DNA from: DAIDKA01 sp036498905 | GTDB taxonomy: Bacteria; Pseudomonadota; Gammaproteobacteria; Steroidobacterales; Steroidobacteraceae | Direction: 5' to 3' | Assembly: GCA_036498905.1 (NCBI GenBank) | Contig: DASYER010000102.1 | Span: 1-64,000, forward strand | Length of the DNA: 64,000 nucleotides | In this document: positions 17,285 to 26,204 of the stretch, in pieces | Layout of the letters: every line of letters begins with the position of its first letter | How positions within the stretch are numbered: the first letter of the stretch is position 1 | The notes under the pieces: generated by a model | Told to the model about the DNA's origin: nothing | The model's input: only the letters and a program-made list of their open reading frames with translations | Database searches by the model: none | Program-made: the position numbers and the translations under genes

Positions 17285-18712
17285 CTATTTGAACAAGTCC
17301 AGCACATCCTTCGGAGGTCCCCCGTCGGCAGGCTTGTCCCAGCCCTGTTCGAACCACTTTTCCCAATTCTCGGCCCAGGGACGACCATAGTAGTCCTCGA
17401 AGTTCGGATCATCCTTGGTGAGCTGCTGCGGCCGGCCCTTCACATTCTTGATGTTCGAAAGGCATTCGATGAACGTATAGCGGGCCTGCGGATCACCCGC
17501 CGGTGCACGCCGCAAAAAGCGGTCATTGACCCGCAGCGGCACGACGTAGGCGTCCGGGTCATACCAGACGGCCTCATGATCAATGCCGAGGAATTTGTGG
17601 TCCGCGTCATAAAGTGGCTTGAAGGTCTCGACGGTCTCCATCTTGTTCGAGAATTCAAACATGGTGTGCTGGTTCCAGCCCTGGACATTGGCGGTCCAGG
17701 TGATGAGGGTCTCACCATCCCAGAAGCCCACCGTCTCGCCGTACCACTGGGGCACCTTCTGGACATGCTCGCGCCCGATCAGTACCTCGCGCAGAAAGTT
17801 TGCGGCGATTCCCGAGAGGAACTCGACCCGCGTCGGCGTAATGGTCAGTTCAAAGTTGCCGCCGCGTGAGGAGTTTGCCCACCAGCGGATGAAGCCTTCG
17901 GGCAGACAGAACGAAGCATTCCACTGCTTCGAGTTGTCGACCGTCTCGTGATAGAGCATCTGGACGTAGCGTTTCTGATACTCGGGCGTGAGCAGTGAGA
18001 CCACGGTCGAGGCCTGCTCGATCCCGCCCCACTGCCAGCGCTCGCCTCGACCGGGACCGGCGACCCGCCGATCCGGACCGGTGAAGCCGGGCGAGTCGGT
18101 GCCATTCGGATCGCGAATGTAGAAGCCATCCCAGTCCGGTGTCGTGGCCTTGGTGTAGACCGTCGGACCGCCGTGGGCCTTGGCTTTGGCCATCAGCGCC
18201 TCATAGTGTTCCTTGGCGGTCTTGTAGGGATACGGGCTCACCATCCGCGCACGCGGATAGTCAATCTTGCAGTCTCCCCAGGAAGCCGAGGTCGGCGGAT
18301 TGGGCCCGATCCGGCCGTTCTCCCACATCGCTTCGATCATTGCCCGGGGCGTGTTGCAGCGGTAGTAGCGCGGATCCGACCACAAGGCTTTGTCCTTGTA
18401 GAAATTCTTGCTCGTGAACATGTCGATCGGCAGGGGTTTGACGCCCGGCGCCGGGGGCTCACTCACCGGCTTGGGGGGTTGGCGTGGACCAAAAACGACG
18501 CCCGCGACACCCCTGGGGAACACTTCCGGGTCGCCACGCTGCTGCGGCGTCAGGATCGTCGGCGGCGGCTCGGGCTGGCCGGTCAACACAGGATTGCCAT
18601 TGGTGGCGGCGGGTGCGGCCGACTGCTGGACCGGCGCCTGAGCCAATGCGATGCCGGCAAAGGCGGCCACGAACAGCGCCGCACCTTTGCCAGGAATGTA
18701 TCGAGCCTTCAT
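17285..18712 (-). CDS. Secreted protein of unknown function
   Basis: About 475 aa from ATG 18712, which starts a clear signal peptide (GKGAALFVAAFAGIALAQ). The frame stays open to 18916 but upstream residues look non-coding. A Pro-rich linker follows. The body carries recurrent tryptophan/aromatic motifs such as FCLPEGFIRWWANSS, GETVGFWDGETLITWTANVQ, HTMFEFSNKMETVE and EDYYGRPWAENWEKWFEQGW. I recognise this as a widespread uncharacterised secreted family, often next to amidohydrolases and TonB receptors, but can name no activity. 260 bases separate it from the FAD hydroxylase upstream, where I see no convincing signal. The spacing may leave room for a separate promoter. Confidence 0.7.
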   Translation of the reverse strand: MKARYIPGKGAALFVAAFAGIALAQAPVQQSAAPAATNGNPVLTGQPEPPPTILTPQQRGDPEVFPRGVAGVVFGPRQPPKPVSEPPAPGVKPLPIDMFTSKNFYKDKALWSDPRYYRCNTPRAMIEAMWENGRIGPNPPTSASWGDCKIDYPRARMVSPYPYKTAKEHYEALMAKAKAHGGPTVYTKATTPDWDGFYIRDPNGTDSPGFTGPDRRVAGPGRGERWQWGGIEQASTVVSLLTPEYQKRYVQMLYHETVDNSKQWNASFCLPEGFIRWWANSSRGGNFELTITPTRVEFLSGIAANFLREVLIGREHVQKVPQWYGETVGFWDGETLITWTANVQGWNQHTMFEFSNKMETVETFKPLYDADHKFLGIDHEAVWYDPDAYVVPLRVNDRFLRRAPAGDPQARYTFIECLSNIKNVKGRPQQLTKDDPNFEDYYGRPWAENWEKWFEQGWDKPADGGPPKDVLDLFK

Positions 18713-18972
18713 CGTGACTTCTCCCGTACCGCCCCTTGATCCTTCGCGAGCGGCCCGTTGTGGATTGTATTCGCCCCCCGGCGAGACGACAGGGTCGCCT
18801 GCCGCGACCGCTTTCGCAAGAGCCTGAAGGGTCTCCCCGCGCATGGGCGCGCGTCGCTGTGCGATTGATCCGGTGTGGGAGGGCACGACATCCTTGCCTG
18901 GAAGTGAACGTTCCAAGGCGAGGCAGTCGAGGGGAAAAGCCGGCTTCGGGGGGTGAATCCGAGTCAGCGGTT

Positions 18973-20583
18973 CTAGCTACCCAGGGCTCGGGTCAGCGCC
19001 TCGCGCAGGACGCTCTGTGGTCGGGTGACACCGGCCGGGCTACGCCATGCGACGAAGCCATCGGGCCGCACGAGGGATGCACCCGCACGGGTGATTCCGT
19101 AGCTATCGCAGAACTTGCCGCTGGCGTCGATGAGATCGTGTTCCACGCGATAGGCGTCCAACGGCAGGCCGGCGAAATCCTGGGGCAAAGCGGCTGCCGC
19201 CTGCAGCCACTCCTCGCCGTCGGGTCCTGCGAACAACACGAAGTTGCCGATCAGATCCAAAGTCGAAACACGCCTGCCCGCATGCATCATCCACAGATGC
19301 GGCGCGCGCGAACCAGGCCTTCCGTGCGTCGCGCGCGGATCGGCATGTACGCCCTCATCCGATCCGTAGAGGTAGCCAATCTCGATCTCAACGTCGGCCA
19401 CCACCGGATCGATGTTCTGGGTGGACTGCAGCCACGGCGCCGTGCGGGTCACGTACCGCGAAAATGCCTGCTCCACCGTAAATTGCGCAACCGGCTTGCG
19501 TTCGCGCGCGTAGCTGTCGAGCAGGTGCTCGTGGGCGCAACCCTTCAGGACGAGCGCCAGTTTCCACGCCAGATTGTGCGCATCATGAATCCCGGTGTTG
19601 CCGCCGAAACCGCCGTTTGGCGGCATGAGGTGCGCGGCATCACCCACAATGAAAATGCGCTTGTCCTGAAATCTCTCCGCGACGCACGCGGTCGCTCGCC
19701 AGCGGGTCACGCCGTCGATTCTGACCGGAAGATCCGCCACCCCTGCTCCGGCGCGGACGAGTTCCACGAGTCGCGCATCACTCACATCGGCCGAGGCATT
19801 CGCCGCTGCCTGAGGATCAACCTTCGGGTCACCCACGATATTCACGGCAAAAAAGCCGGCCTGGGCCGTGCGATTCATCCGGAAGAATCCGCCCACGACC
19901 GGATTGCTCACGTAGATGATTGACCAGGCCTTATCGGCCAGCCAGGGGGAAAAATCCGCCGTGAAATAGATGGTGAGCGAATTGGAGAAAGCGCCGCGCC
20001 CCTCGTAACCGATGCCCAGGACCTCGCGCGCTTTCGAGTGGCCGCCGTCGGCTGCGATGAGATAACGTCCCCGCAGCACGCGCTCGGCGCCGCCTTCCAC
20101 GTCCTTGATGACGACGCTGACGCCCGCGGAGTCCTGCTTCACATCGGTAATCTGTGCCCCTTGAATCACGGTCGCCCCGGCTTCACGGGCGCGTGCACGC
20201 AGAATGGGTTCAAGATTCGGCTGATTCAGGTACAGCCTGCGGCACGGACTGAGTGCCTCAACGCCTTCGTTGAGACTGGCCATGATGTCGGCGAGCTTGC
20301 GGCCCGCCAGGGACTCCAGCGCGACGATGGCCCCCTCGGGCACAAAATCCTTCGCCGAGCCTTCCCGGACCGAGTCTTCGATACCCAAGGAGCGAAACAT
20401 CTCGAGCGTGCGCATATGAAAGAATGCCGCACGGGGAAGGGGTGAGCTTTCCTTCAGCCGGTCGATGGCGATGGAGCGAATGCCGCGCTGGGCGAGAAAG
20501 GCGGCCGCGCACAGGCCCACGAGGCCGCCGCCGGCGATCAGTACCGGTGCCTCATCCTTCGCATTCGCATCCGGTTCGACCAT
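18973..20583 (-). CDS. FAD-dependent aromatic-ring hydroxylase (PheA/TfdB/PCP monooxygenase type)
   Basis: 536 aa, class A flavoprotein monooxygenase. It uses NAD(P)H and O2 to hydroxylate phenolic or polyketide-type rings. The FAD ADP-binding motif is VLIAGGGLVGLCAAAFLAQR. The DG motif is YLIAADGGHSKAREVLGI. The second FAD motif is FIVGDAAHLMPPNGGFGGNT, then GIHDAHNLAWKLALVLKG. The C-terminal thioredoxin-like domain characteristic of phenol hydroxylases ends the protein, with the final FVAWRSPAG segment. The N-terminal 12 residues are charged and carry no signal. It is 6 bases downstream of wrbA, so the pair may hydroxylate a phenol and reduce the resulting quinone. Confidence 0.9.
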   Translation of the reverse strand: MVEPDANAKDEAPVLIAGGGLVGLCAAAFLAQRGIRSIAIDRLKESSPLPRAAFFHMRTLEMFRSLGIEDSVREGSAKDFVPEGAIVALESLAGRKLADIMASLNEGVEALSPCRRLYLNQPNLEPILRARAREAGATVIQGAQITDVKQDSAGVSVVIKDVEGGAERVLRGRYLIAADGGHSKAREVLGIGYEGRGAFSNSLTIYFTADFSPWLADKAWSIIYVSNPVVGGFFRMNRTAQAGFFAVNIVGDPKVDPQAAANASADVSDARLVELVRAGAGVADLPVRIDGVTRWRATACVAERFQDKRIFIVGDAAHLMPPNGGFGGNTGIHDAHNLAWKLALVLKGCAHEHLLDSYARERKPVAQFTVEQAFSRYVTRTAPWLQSTQNIDPVVADVEIEIGYLYGSDEGVHADPRATHGRPGSRAPHLWMMHAGRRVSTLDLIGNFVLFAGPDGEEWLQAAAALPQDFAGLPLDAYRVEHDLIDASGKFCDSYGITRAGASLVRPDGFVAWRSPAGVTRPQSVLREALTRALGS

Positions 20584-20589
20584 GCCACT

Positions 20590-21189
20590 TCAGCTTGCGA
20601 GTTTCGCCGCCATGGTGGCGATGTGCTTGCCCTGGAAGCGCGCGCCATCGAGTTCAATCTTGCTCGGCTGCCGCTGGCCCTGGCTGCCGGCGATGGTGGT
20701 CGCGCCGTAGGGGCTGCCGCCAACAATCTCATCGAGCGTCATTTGTCCCTGGAAGCTGTACGGCAATCCAACGACCGCCAGCCCAAAATGCAGCAGGTTG
20801 GTGATGAGCGAAAATAGAGTCGTCTCCTGACCCCCGTGCTGGGCGGCGGTGGAGGTAAAGGCGCCGCCGATCTTGCCGTTCAGTGCCCCACTGGCCCACA
20901 GGCCACCAGCCTGATCCAGGAAGGCCGCCATCTGCGACGCCATGCGTCCGAAGCGGGTGGGACAACCCACGATGATCGCATCGTAGTTGCGCAGATCCTC
21001 GATGGTCGCAACCGGTGCAGTCTGGTCCAGCTTGAAGTAGGAGGCCTTGGCGACCTCCGGGGGGGCGGTCTCGGGGACCCGTTTTACGTCCACCGAAGCG
21101 CCGCTCGAGCGCGCGCCTTCCGCGACGGCATTGGCCATCGTTTCGATGTGGCCATAAGAGGAGTAGTAGAGCACCAGTACTTTAGCCAT
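20590..21189 (-). CDS. wrbA: NAD(P)H:quinone oxidoreductase WrbA
   Basis: 199 aa, the standard WrbA length. FMN-binding flavodoxin-like enzyme that reduces quinones by two electrons, avoiding semiquinones. Hallmarks are VLVLYYSSYGHIETMANAVA at the start (phosphate loop), IIVGCPTRFGRMASQMAAF, GAFTSTAAQHGGQETTLFS and GGSPYGATTIAG. Cytoplasmic tetramer in the family. It is the first gene of a minus-strand run with the FAD hydroxylase (6-base gap) and divergent from a LysR gene across 92 bases, an arrangement that suggests control by that regulator. Confidence 0.95.
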   Translation of the reverse strand: MAKVLVLYYSSYGHIETMANAVAEGARSSGASVDVKRVPETAPPEVAKASYFKLDQTAPVATIEDLRNYDAIIVGCPTRFGRMASQMAAFLDQAGGLWASGALNGKIGGAFTSTAAQHGGQETTLFSLITNLLHFGLAVVGLPYSFQGQMTLDEIVGGSPYGATTIAGSQGQRQPSKIELDGARFQGKHIATMAAKLAS

Positions 21190-21253
21190 TCAGGATTCCT
21201 TCGGGCAGTTCGGGGCCGGGCGGAACAGCCTTTGAGAATAGGCTCGAGCTGAT

Positions 21254-21263
21254 TAGTCGACTA
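21254..21263. promoter_or_regulatory. Palindrome in the wrbA/LysR divergent promoter region
   Basis: TAGTCGACTA is a perfect 10-bp palindrome in the 92-base gap between wrbA and the LysR gene. It is centrally placed, as expected for a LysR operator. The flanks partly extend the symmetry (GATTAGTCGACTAGAT). Binding is inferred only from position. Confidence 0.35.
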
Positions 21264-21281
21264 GATGGCATAATAGGACGG

Positions 21282-22196
21282 GTGTCATCCAAAAACACAC
21301 GTAATGTGATCGACCTCAATCACACCCTATTGTTTGTGGAAGTCGTGCGCGCAGGCAGCTTCGCGCAGGCCGGAAACAGATTGGGAATGCCGGCGAACTC
21401 CGTCAGCCGCAAGATTCGGCAGCTGGAAACGCAGCTCGGCAGCCGACTCATCCACCGCTCCACGCGCAAATTGAGTCTCACGGCCGCGGGTCGCGATTTC
21501 TTCGATCGCTGCGAACCATCTGTTTCCACCCTGGTCCTGGCCTGCAAGGAATGGAGCGACGGCGACCCTCCGACCGGCAGCGTGATCCGCGTGGCCGCGC
21601 CCACCGATTTCTTCGATGTCTTTCGCCTCGAGTGGATCGCCGACTTTCTGAGCACTCATCCGCGGCTGCGAATGGAGTTTCTGCTCGACGATGCCAAGGC
21701 GGACCTGATCGCCGCGAGCATCGACGTGGCGTTTCGGGCGAAACACCTCGTGGAGGCCTGGCATGTGGGCCACAAGCTCATTGACAGTTATTTCGCGCTG
21801 GTCGCAAGCCCGTCCTATATCGCCAGTCGCGGCACGCCCGCCACCCCACAGGCCCTGGCGGCGCACGACTGCCTCGCGCAATCCAGTCGCCCCGGACCGG
21901 TGACCTGGCAGCTGCAGGGCCCGGAGGGTCCCCACGGCATAGAGGTCACGGGACGCTTTCGCGCTAACGCCTCGCGGGTGGTGCTGCAGGCGGCCCTGGC
22001 GGGGCTGGGCATCGCGCTGCTGCCGGATTCCGTCACGGCACCTGACATTGCGGCCGGTCACCTCGTTCGTGTCCTGCCCCGCTATCGCCGCGACGGTGCG
22101 GACCTCTACGCCGTGTATGGGAGCCGTCACCAGATTCCGCAGGCGGTGACGGACTTCGTCACGTTCACGGGGGAAAAGGTCCATTCAGTTCGCTGA
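21282..22196 (+). CDS. LysR-family transcriptional regulator
   Basis: 304 aa. The N-terminal winged helix-turn-helix reads HTLLFVEVVRAGSFAQAGNR followed by MPANSVSRKIRQLETQLGSR and LIHRSTRKLSLTAAG, the canonical LysR DNA-binding region. The C-terminal effector-binding domain has GSVIRVAAPTDFFDVF and a late VVLQAALAGLGIALLP. GTG 21282 is preceded by AGGA. LysR proteins usually activate divergent genes with a small-molecule inducer, so wrbA and its partner hydroxylase are the likely targets. The inducer may be a phenol or quinone (inference). Confidence 0.9.
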   Translation: MSSKNTRNVIDLNHTLLFVEVVRAGSFAQAGNRLGMPANSVSRKIRQLETQLGSRLIHRSTRKLSLTAAGRDFFDRCEPSVSTLVLACKEWSDGDPPTGSVIRVAAPTDFFDVFRLEWIADFLSTHPRLRMEFLLDDAKADLIAASIDVAFRAKHLVEAWHVGHKLIDSYFALVASPSYIASRGTPATPQALAAHDCLAQSSRPGPVTWQLQGPEGPHGIEVTGRFRANASRVVLQAALAGLGIALLPDSVTAPDIAAGHLVRVLPRYRRDGADLYAVYGSRHQIPQAVTDFVTFTGEKVHSVR

Positions 22197-22285
22197 CGCA
22201 GCGTTTTCCTGCGCTTGGAAATCTAAGGTAACCTGCCACAATTCCGGACGCGGCAGTTCCGAGAACCATAACGAGGTAGCAATCA

Positions 22286-23767
22286 ATGACAAATTCAGTA
22301 ACCACTCCCTTGTACATCGGGGGCAAGGAACGACAGACCGCGGACAAGATGGCGATTGCCGACCCGGCCAAACCGGGTGTAGTCGTGGGCCATGCTGCCG
22401 CCGCCTCCACCCAGGACGTCAGCGATGCCGTCGGTGCCGCGAAGGCCGCCTACCCGGCCTGGTCGGCTCTCTCGCCTCAGCAGCGCGCCGAGAAGATGCT
22501 CGCGGCGCTGAAGGGTATTGGCGAGAATCGAGATGCCGATGCGGCCATCCTTTCGCAGGAGAACGGCAAGATCCGCTTTGAAGCCTGGATCGATTCGCTG
22601 GTACTGGAACTGCGCTGGAAGCTTGCGCTCAGTCACGCCGACGAAGTCAACGCCTCGAAGGTGCTGCCCCCCATTCACGGGGCTATTCCGGTGGAAACCA
22701 CGGTGGCCTACCAGCCGCTGGGCGTCGTCACCATCATCGTGCCGTTCAACTGGCCGGTCGCCATTCTCGGCGCCGCACTGCCGCATGCACTTCTGGCCGG
22801 CAATACGGTCATCGTGAAACCGCCGCTGACGGCGCCGCTGGCCACCGCGCGCATTGTGCAGCGCATCGCCGAACAGCTGCCCGCCGGCGTGCTCAACGTC
22901 ATAACGGGCCCGGATGCCAACATGACCGCACTGATCCGCAATCCCGACGTGGCCAAGGTGTGTTTCACCGGCTCGGTCAATGGCGGCAAGAAGATGATGG
23001 AGCTGGCCTCGCACAGTCTCACCCGCGTCACGCTGGAACTGGGCGGCAACGATGCCGCCATCGTGCTGAAAGACGCGATCCTCGACGACGCACACCTGGA
23101 CCGGCTGTTCGCCGCCATCTACGACAGCACCGGCCAGATCTGCATGAACGCCAAGCGCCTGTTCGTGCACAAGTCGCGTGTCGATGAAATGGTCAAGGGT
23201 CTGTCCGCGCGTCTGGAGAAGGTCAAACTCGGCTATGGCCTCGACAAGGCCACGACGATGGGCCCCCTGCATTCGCCGGCGCAGAAGGCCTTCGTCGACA
23301 GTCTCATCAAGGAGGCCAAGGATGCCGGCGCGAAAGTGCTGGAATTCGGCGAGCTGCCGGGCGGCGACATGAAGGGCGGCAACTTCGTGCGCCCGGCGAT
23401 TGTCGTCGATCCCAGCCTCAAACTGCGCGTCGTGACCGAAGAGCAATTCGGCCCGGTGATTCCGATCATCCCCTTCGAGACCGAGGAGGATGCGGTGCGC
23501 ATGGCCAATGACAGCTGGGCGGGATTGAGCGGTTCGGTCTGGACGGCCGACCCCAAGACGGCCAATCGCGTCGGCGGTCAGATGGTCTGTGGCTACGTCT
23601 GGGTCAATGATCACGGCGCCACCCGCCTCGACCTGCGGGCGCCCTTCGGCGGCATGAAGGCCTCGGGGATCGGTCGCGAGCAGGGCATCGAAGGAGTGCG
23701 TGCCTTTCAGGATACCCGCTCCATCGCCCACCTGAATGCGGCCGCGCTCGCCTCCATGGCGCACTAG
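22286..23767 (+). CDS. NAD(P)-dependent aldehyde dehydrogenase
   Basis: 493 aa, typical aldehyde dehydrogenase superfamily length, oxidising an aldehyde to the acid. Features are the cofactor segment VTIIVPFNWPVAILGAALPH, the Rossmann turn VCFTGSVNGGKKMM, the general-base Glu in TLELGGNDAAIV, the catalytic Cys in STGQICMNAKRLFVH, and the late EEQFGPVIPIIPF. The C-terminus (APFGGMKASGIGREQGIEGV) is standard. A GAGGT site precedes ATG 22286. Substrate unknown; a product of the neighbouring alcohol-oxidising enzymes is possible. It is separated from the LysR gene by 89 bases on the same strand. Confidence 0.93.
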   Translation: MTNSVTTPLYIGGKERQTADKMAIADPAKPGVVVGHAAAASTQDVSDAVGAAKAAYPAWSALSPQQRAEKMLAALKGIGENRDADAAILSQENGKIRFEAWIDSLVLELRWKLALSHADEVNASKVLPPIHGAIPVETTVAYQPLGVVTIIVPFNWPVAILGAALPHALLAGNTVIVKPPLTAPLATARIVQRIAEQLPAGVLNVITGPDANMTALIRNPDVAKVCFTGSVNGGKKMMELASHSLTRVTLELGGNDAAIVLKDAILDDAHLDRLFAAIYDSTGQICMNAKRLFVHKSRVDEMVKGLSARLEKVKLGYGLDKATTMGPLHSPAQKAFVDSLIKEAKDAGAKVLEFGELPGGDMKGGNFVRPAIVVDPSLKLRVVTEEQFGPVIPIIPFETEEDAVRMANDSWAGLSGSVWTADPKTANRVGGQMVCGYVWVNDHGATRLDLRAPFGGMKASGIGREQGIEGVRAFQDTRSIAHLNAAALASMAH

Positions 23768-23851
23768 GGTCCGGCGCACTCCAGCAGACAAGGGCGCGAT
23801 GAACACCGGCTTCGAAAGCGGCCACTGTTCATTGCGCCTGCCCTGCCCACC

Positions 23852-24271
23852 ATGATTCTCGAAACAGCGACGGTAACGAAGCGGCAGTACGAGATGCTTG
23901 CCGACTTCCGCTATCAGTTGCGGCGGTTTCTTCGCTACAGCGAGCGCGTGACGCGCTCACAAGGCATCACACCGCTTCAGTATCAACTCATGCTGCAGGT
24001 GGAGGGATACCCGGGGCGCGACTGGGCAACGGTCACCGAGTTGGCCGAACGCCTGCAGGCGAAGCATCACGGCGTCGTCGCCCTGCTCACCCGCTGTGCA
24101 AAACGCGGTCTGCTCGCACGCAACGCCAGTGTCTCAGATCGGCGCAGTGTCGAAGTCCGCTTGACGCCGAAGGGCAAAAAGTTGCTACTGCGAATCGCCC
24201 AAGTGCAGCTCGAGGAGTTGCAGACGCTGCAGGGTCAGTTCGTGCCCACTCTCAAAGCCATTGCCTCGTAG
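23852..24271 (+). CDS. MarR-family transcriptional regulator
   Basis: 139 aa winged-helix regulator. It starts with a helix RQYEMLADFRYQLRRFLRYS, then LTPLQYQ-like ITPLQYQLMLQVEG, the DNA-recognition stretch TVTELAERLQAKHHGVVALL, and the wing region RNASVSDRRSVEVRLTPKG. Those last residues (DRR...LTPKG) are diagnostic for MarR/SlyA. MarR proteins repress from palindromic sites and release DNA on binding phenols and similar ligands. It is convergent with the CLC gene, 13 bases apart, and downstream of the aldehyde dehydrogenase. A target could be the dyad at 26115-26133, but that is only a guess. Confidence 0.9.
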   Translation: MILETATVTKRQYEMLADFRYQLRRFLRYSERVTRSQGITPLQYQLMLQVEGYPGRDWATVTELAERLQAKHHGVVALLTRCAKRGLLARNASVSDRRSVEVRLTPKGKKLLLRIAQVQLEELQTLQGQFVPTLKAIAS

Positions 24272-24284
24272 CCTGCGGCAGGCA

Positions 24285-26072
24285 TCACGGGACATTGCGG
24301 CCAAGAAAATCAAAATGCCGCTCGCGCTGGCTGTCCTCATCGTGCACGACTCGCGAGGGCTTGAGAAGATCACTGCGGCTGACGATGCCGATGACCTGCA
24401 GGGAAGCGGCATTGTCCACGATGGGTACCCGTTCGATACCACCGGCGGCCAGCTGCGACGCCACCATCCGGCAGGTATCCGCCGGGGTTGCGAACACCTC
24501 GATGGGCTGCCCCAGGAGCAGGTCGGACACGGGACGCTCGAGCCCATCCGGCAACCACGCCTGCAACTTGGCCCGATCCAGCATCCCGATCAGCCTTTGT
24601 TCCAGCACCACCGGATAGGCGCGGTGCAGCTGATCGGGTCCAAAGTGCTTGCGCAACACCTCACCGGCGGCCATGGATCCCTCGATGGTCACAACCGAGC
24701 GCGTCATCACCTCATCGACAAAGTGCCGATCCAGTGGATCGACGCCATATTCCCGATACACATGCCGCCCGCGGCGGGCGATCTTTTCAGTGAGAATCGA
24801 ACGCGGCATGACGATGACGGTAAAGCCATAGGCAACCACGCAGCCCAGTATCGTGGGCAGGAATGCGTTGACGTCATGCGTCAGACCGAATGCAAAGACC
24901 ACCGCGGTGAGCGGCGCGCGCATGGTACCGCCCAGGATGGAAGCCATGCACACCAGCGCCCACAGCTCCGGACTGCCTCCCGGCAGCCACGGTCCGAGCA
25001 CCGTACCCAATCCCGCTCCGATCGTGAGCAGTGGCGCGAGCACGCCGCCGGAAGTTCCGGAACCCAGAGCGACGACCCAGATGCAGGTCTTGACCGCGAG
25101 CAGGCCGAGCGCGGCGGCCAGCAGCACATGATTCTGCAGCAGATCACCGATCACATCGTAGCCCACGCCCAGCGCCCGCGGCTGCATGAACCCGCCGATT
25201 CCGACAACGAGACCGCCGATGGCAGGCCACCACATCCAATGTAGTTTCAGATGACCGAAAAAGTCTTCCACGAAATATACGAAATTGGTCATCAGCGCCG
25301 ACAGCACGCCGCTTGCCAGCCCCGCGATCACGCATGAGAGCATCGCAATCATGGTGGGTGCGGGCGTCTGCAATGCAAACAACGGACCCGGCACGGCCCA
25401 CAGCGGCCGCAGGAAACCGGCAACGGCGCAACTGATGGCCACGGGCAGCAGACTGCGCGGCCGCAGCTCGAATAGCAGCAATTCAACCGCGAGCAGAATC
25501 GCCGCAAGGGGCGTTCCAAACACTGCGGTCATGCCGGCGCAGGCGCCGGCCACCAGGAGCGCCTTGCGCTCCGAGGCTGTCAGGTGGAAGGCCTGCGCCA
25601 GCAGCGAGGCCGCCGCACCGCCCGTCATGATGATTGGCCCTTCCGCTCCGAACGGGCCGCCGCTGCCGATCGCGATGCCCGATGAGAGCGGCTTGAGAAT
25701 CGCAATCTTCGGCGACATACGGCTTTTGCCGAACAGAATGGCCTCGATTGCCTCGGGTATTCCATGGCCGCGGATCTTCTCGCTGCCGTAGCGGGCGATG
25801 AGGCCGACCATGAGGCCGCCGATCGCGGGTATGAGAATGACCAGCAGTCCCAGATGATTGAGGGCCGGGGAGCGGTCGGCCAGCGAGACCGTCTGGTAGA
25901 AGAAAATATTGGTGAACAGGCGGATCGCCGCCAGCAGCACCGCCGCACCCACGGTGCTGATGCCCCCGATCACCAGCGCGAACGCGGAAAGCATGAGCAG
26001 TCGATTGCCGGTGGCAAAATCACTGCCACGGGGCAAATCTTCATCTGAATTGGGCTCGATCGCGGATATCAC
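24285..26072 (-). CDS. CLC-type chloride channel/transporter with CBS domains
   Basis: About 595 aa from the GTG at 26072; the frame is open to 26201, but that would put a clear operator-like dyad inside the gene. A CLC membrane domain of ten or more helices fills residues 25-400: GHGIPEAIEAIL, GSGGPFGAEGP, GTPLAAILLAVELLLFELR and GSGTSGGVLAP. A C-terminal pair of CBS domains follows (VDEVMTRSVVTIEGSM; VIGIVSRSDLL). The gating glutamate in GAEGP is kept. The usual GSGIP serine is His, and the second Glu of the canonical EE (proton path) is Leu. These changes suggest a channel or an anion other than chloride. Confidence 0.9.
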   Translation of the reverse strand: MISAIEPNSDEDLPRGSDFATGNRLLMLSAFALVIGGISTVGAAVLLAAIRLFTNIFFYQTVSLADRSPALNHLGLLVILIPAIGGLMVGLIARYGSEKIRGHGIPEAIEAILFGKSRMSPKIAILKPLSSGIAIGSGGPFGAEGPIIMTGGAAASLLAQAFHLTASERKALLVAGACAGMTAVFGTPLAAILLAVELLLFELRPRSLLPVAISCAVAGFLRPLWAVPGPLFALQTPAPTMIAMLSCVIAGLASGVLSALMTNFVYFVEDFFGHLKLHWMWWPAIGGLVVGIGGFMQPRALGVGYDVIGDLLQNHVLLAAALGLLAVKTCIWVVALGSGTSGGVLAPLLTIGAGLGTVLGPWLPGGSPELWALVCMASILGGTMRAPLTAVVFAFGLTHDVNAFLPTILGCVVAYGFTVIVMPRSILTEKIARRGRHVYREYGVDPLDRHFVDEVMTRSVVTIEGSMAAGEVLRKHFGPDQLHRAYPVVLEQRLIGMLDRAKLQAWLPDGLERPVSDLLLGQPIEVFATPADTCRMVASQLAAGGIERVPIVDNAASLQVIGIVSRSDLLKPSRVVHDEDSQRERHFDFLGRNVP

Positions 26073-26114
26073 GTGCTGATTCTCGGGGTTCTTCAAGGCG
26101 GGGATAGCTGCAAC

Positions 26115-26133
26115 TGTATCATAGCGTGATACA
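26115..26133. promoter_or_regulatory. Perfect dyad upstream of the CLC gene
   Basis: TGTATCA (26115-26121) and TGATACA (26127-26133) are a perfect 7-bp inverted repeat with a 5-base spacer. On the minus strand it contains TATGAT, a passable -10, and lies about 43 bases before the GTG at 26072. Size and spacing suit a dimeric repressor operator. Confidence 0.5.
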
Positions 26134-26204
26134 TGCAGGCCGGAATTGTAGGACAGGACTGACAAACGAAGAAGGAATATAGGCGTTTGCCAACATGACA
26201 ATTC

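Noticed and set aside
15816..17390. A 524-codon plus-strand frame across the quinoprotein and amidohydrolase genes
   Set aside because: It is antisense to two well-supported genes and shows no domain. Treated as a shadow of GC-rich coding DNA.
22295..23806. A 503-codon minus-strand frame opposite the aldehyde dehydrogenase
   Set aside because: The plus strand encodes all aldehyde dehydrogenase catalytic motifs. The antisense product is Arg/His/Gly-rich with no recognisable family.
24261..25244. A 327-codon plus-strand frame inside the CLC gene
   Set aside because: The opposite strand encodes CBS and CLC motifs. The plus-strand product is low-complexity, with many His, Arg and Gln.
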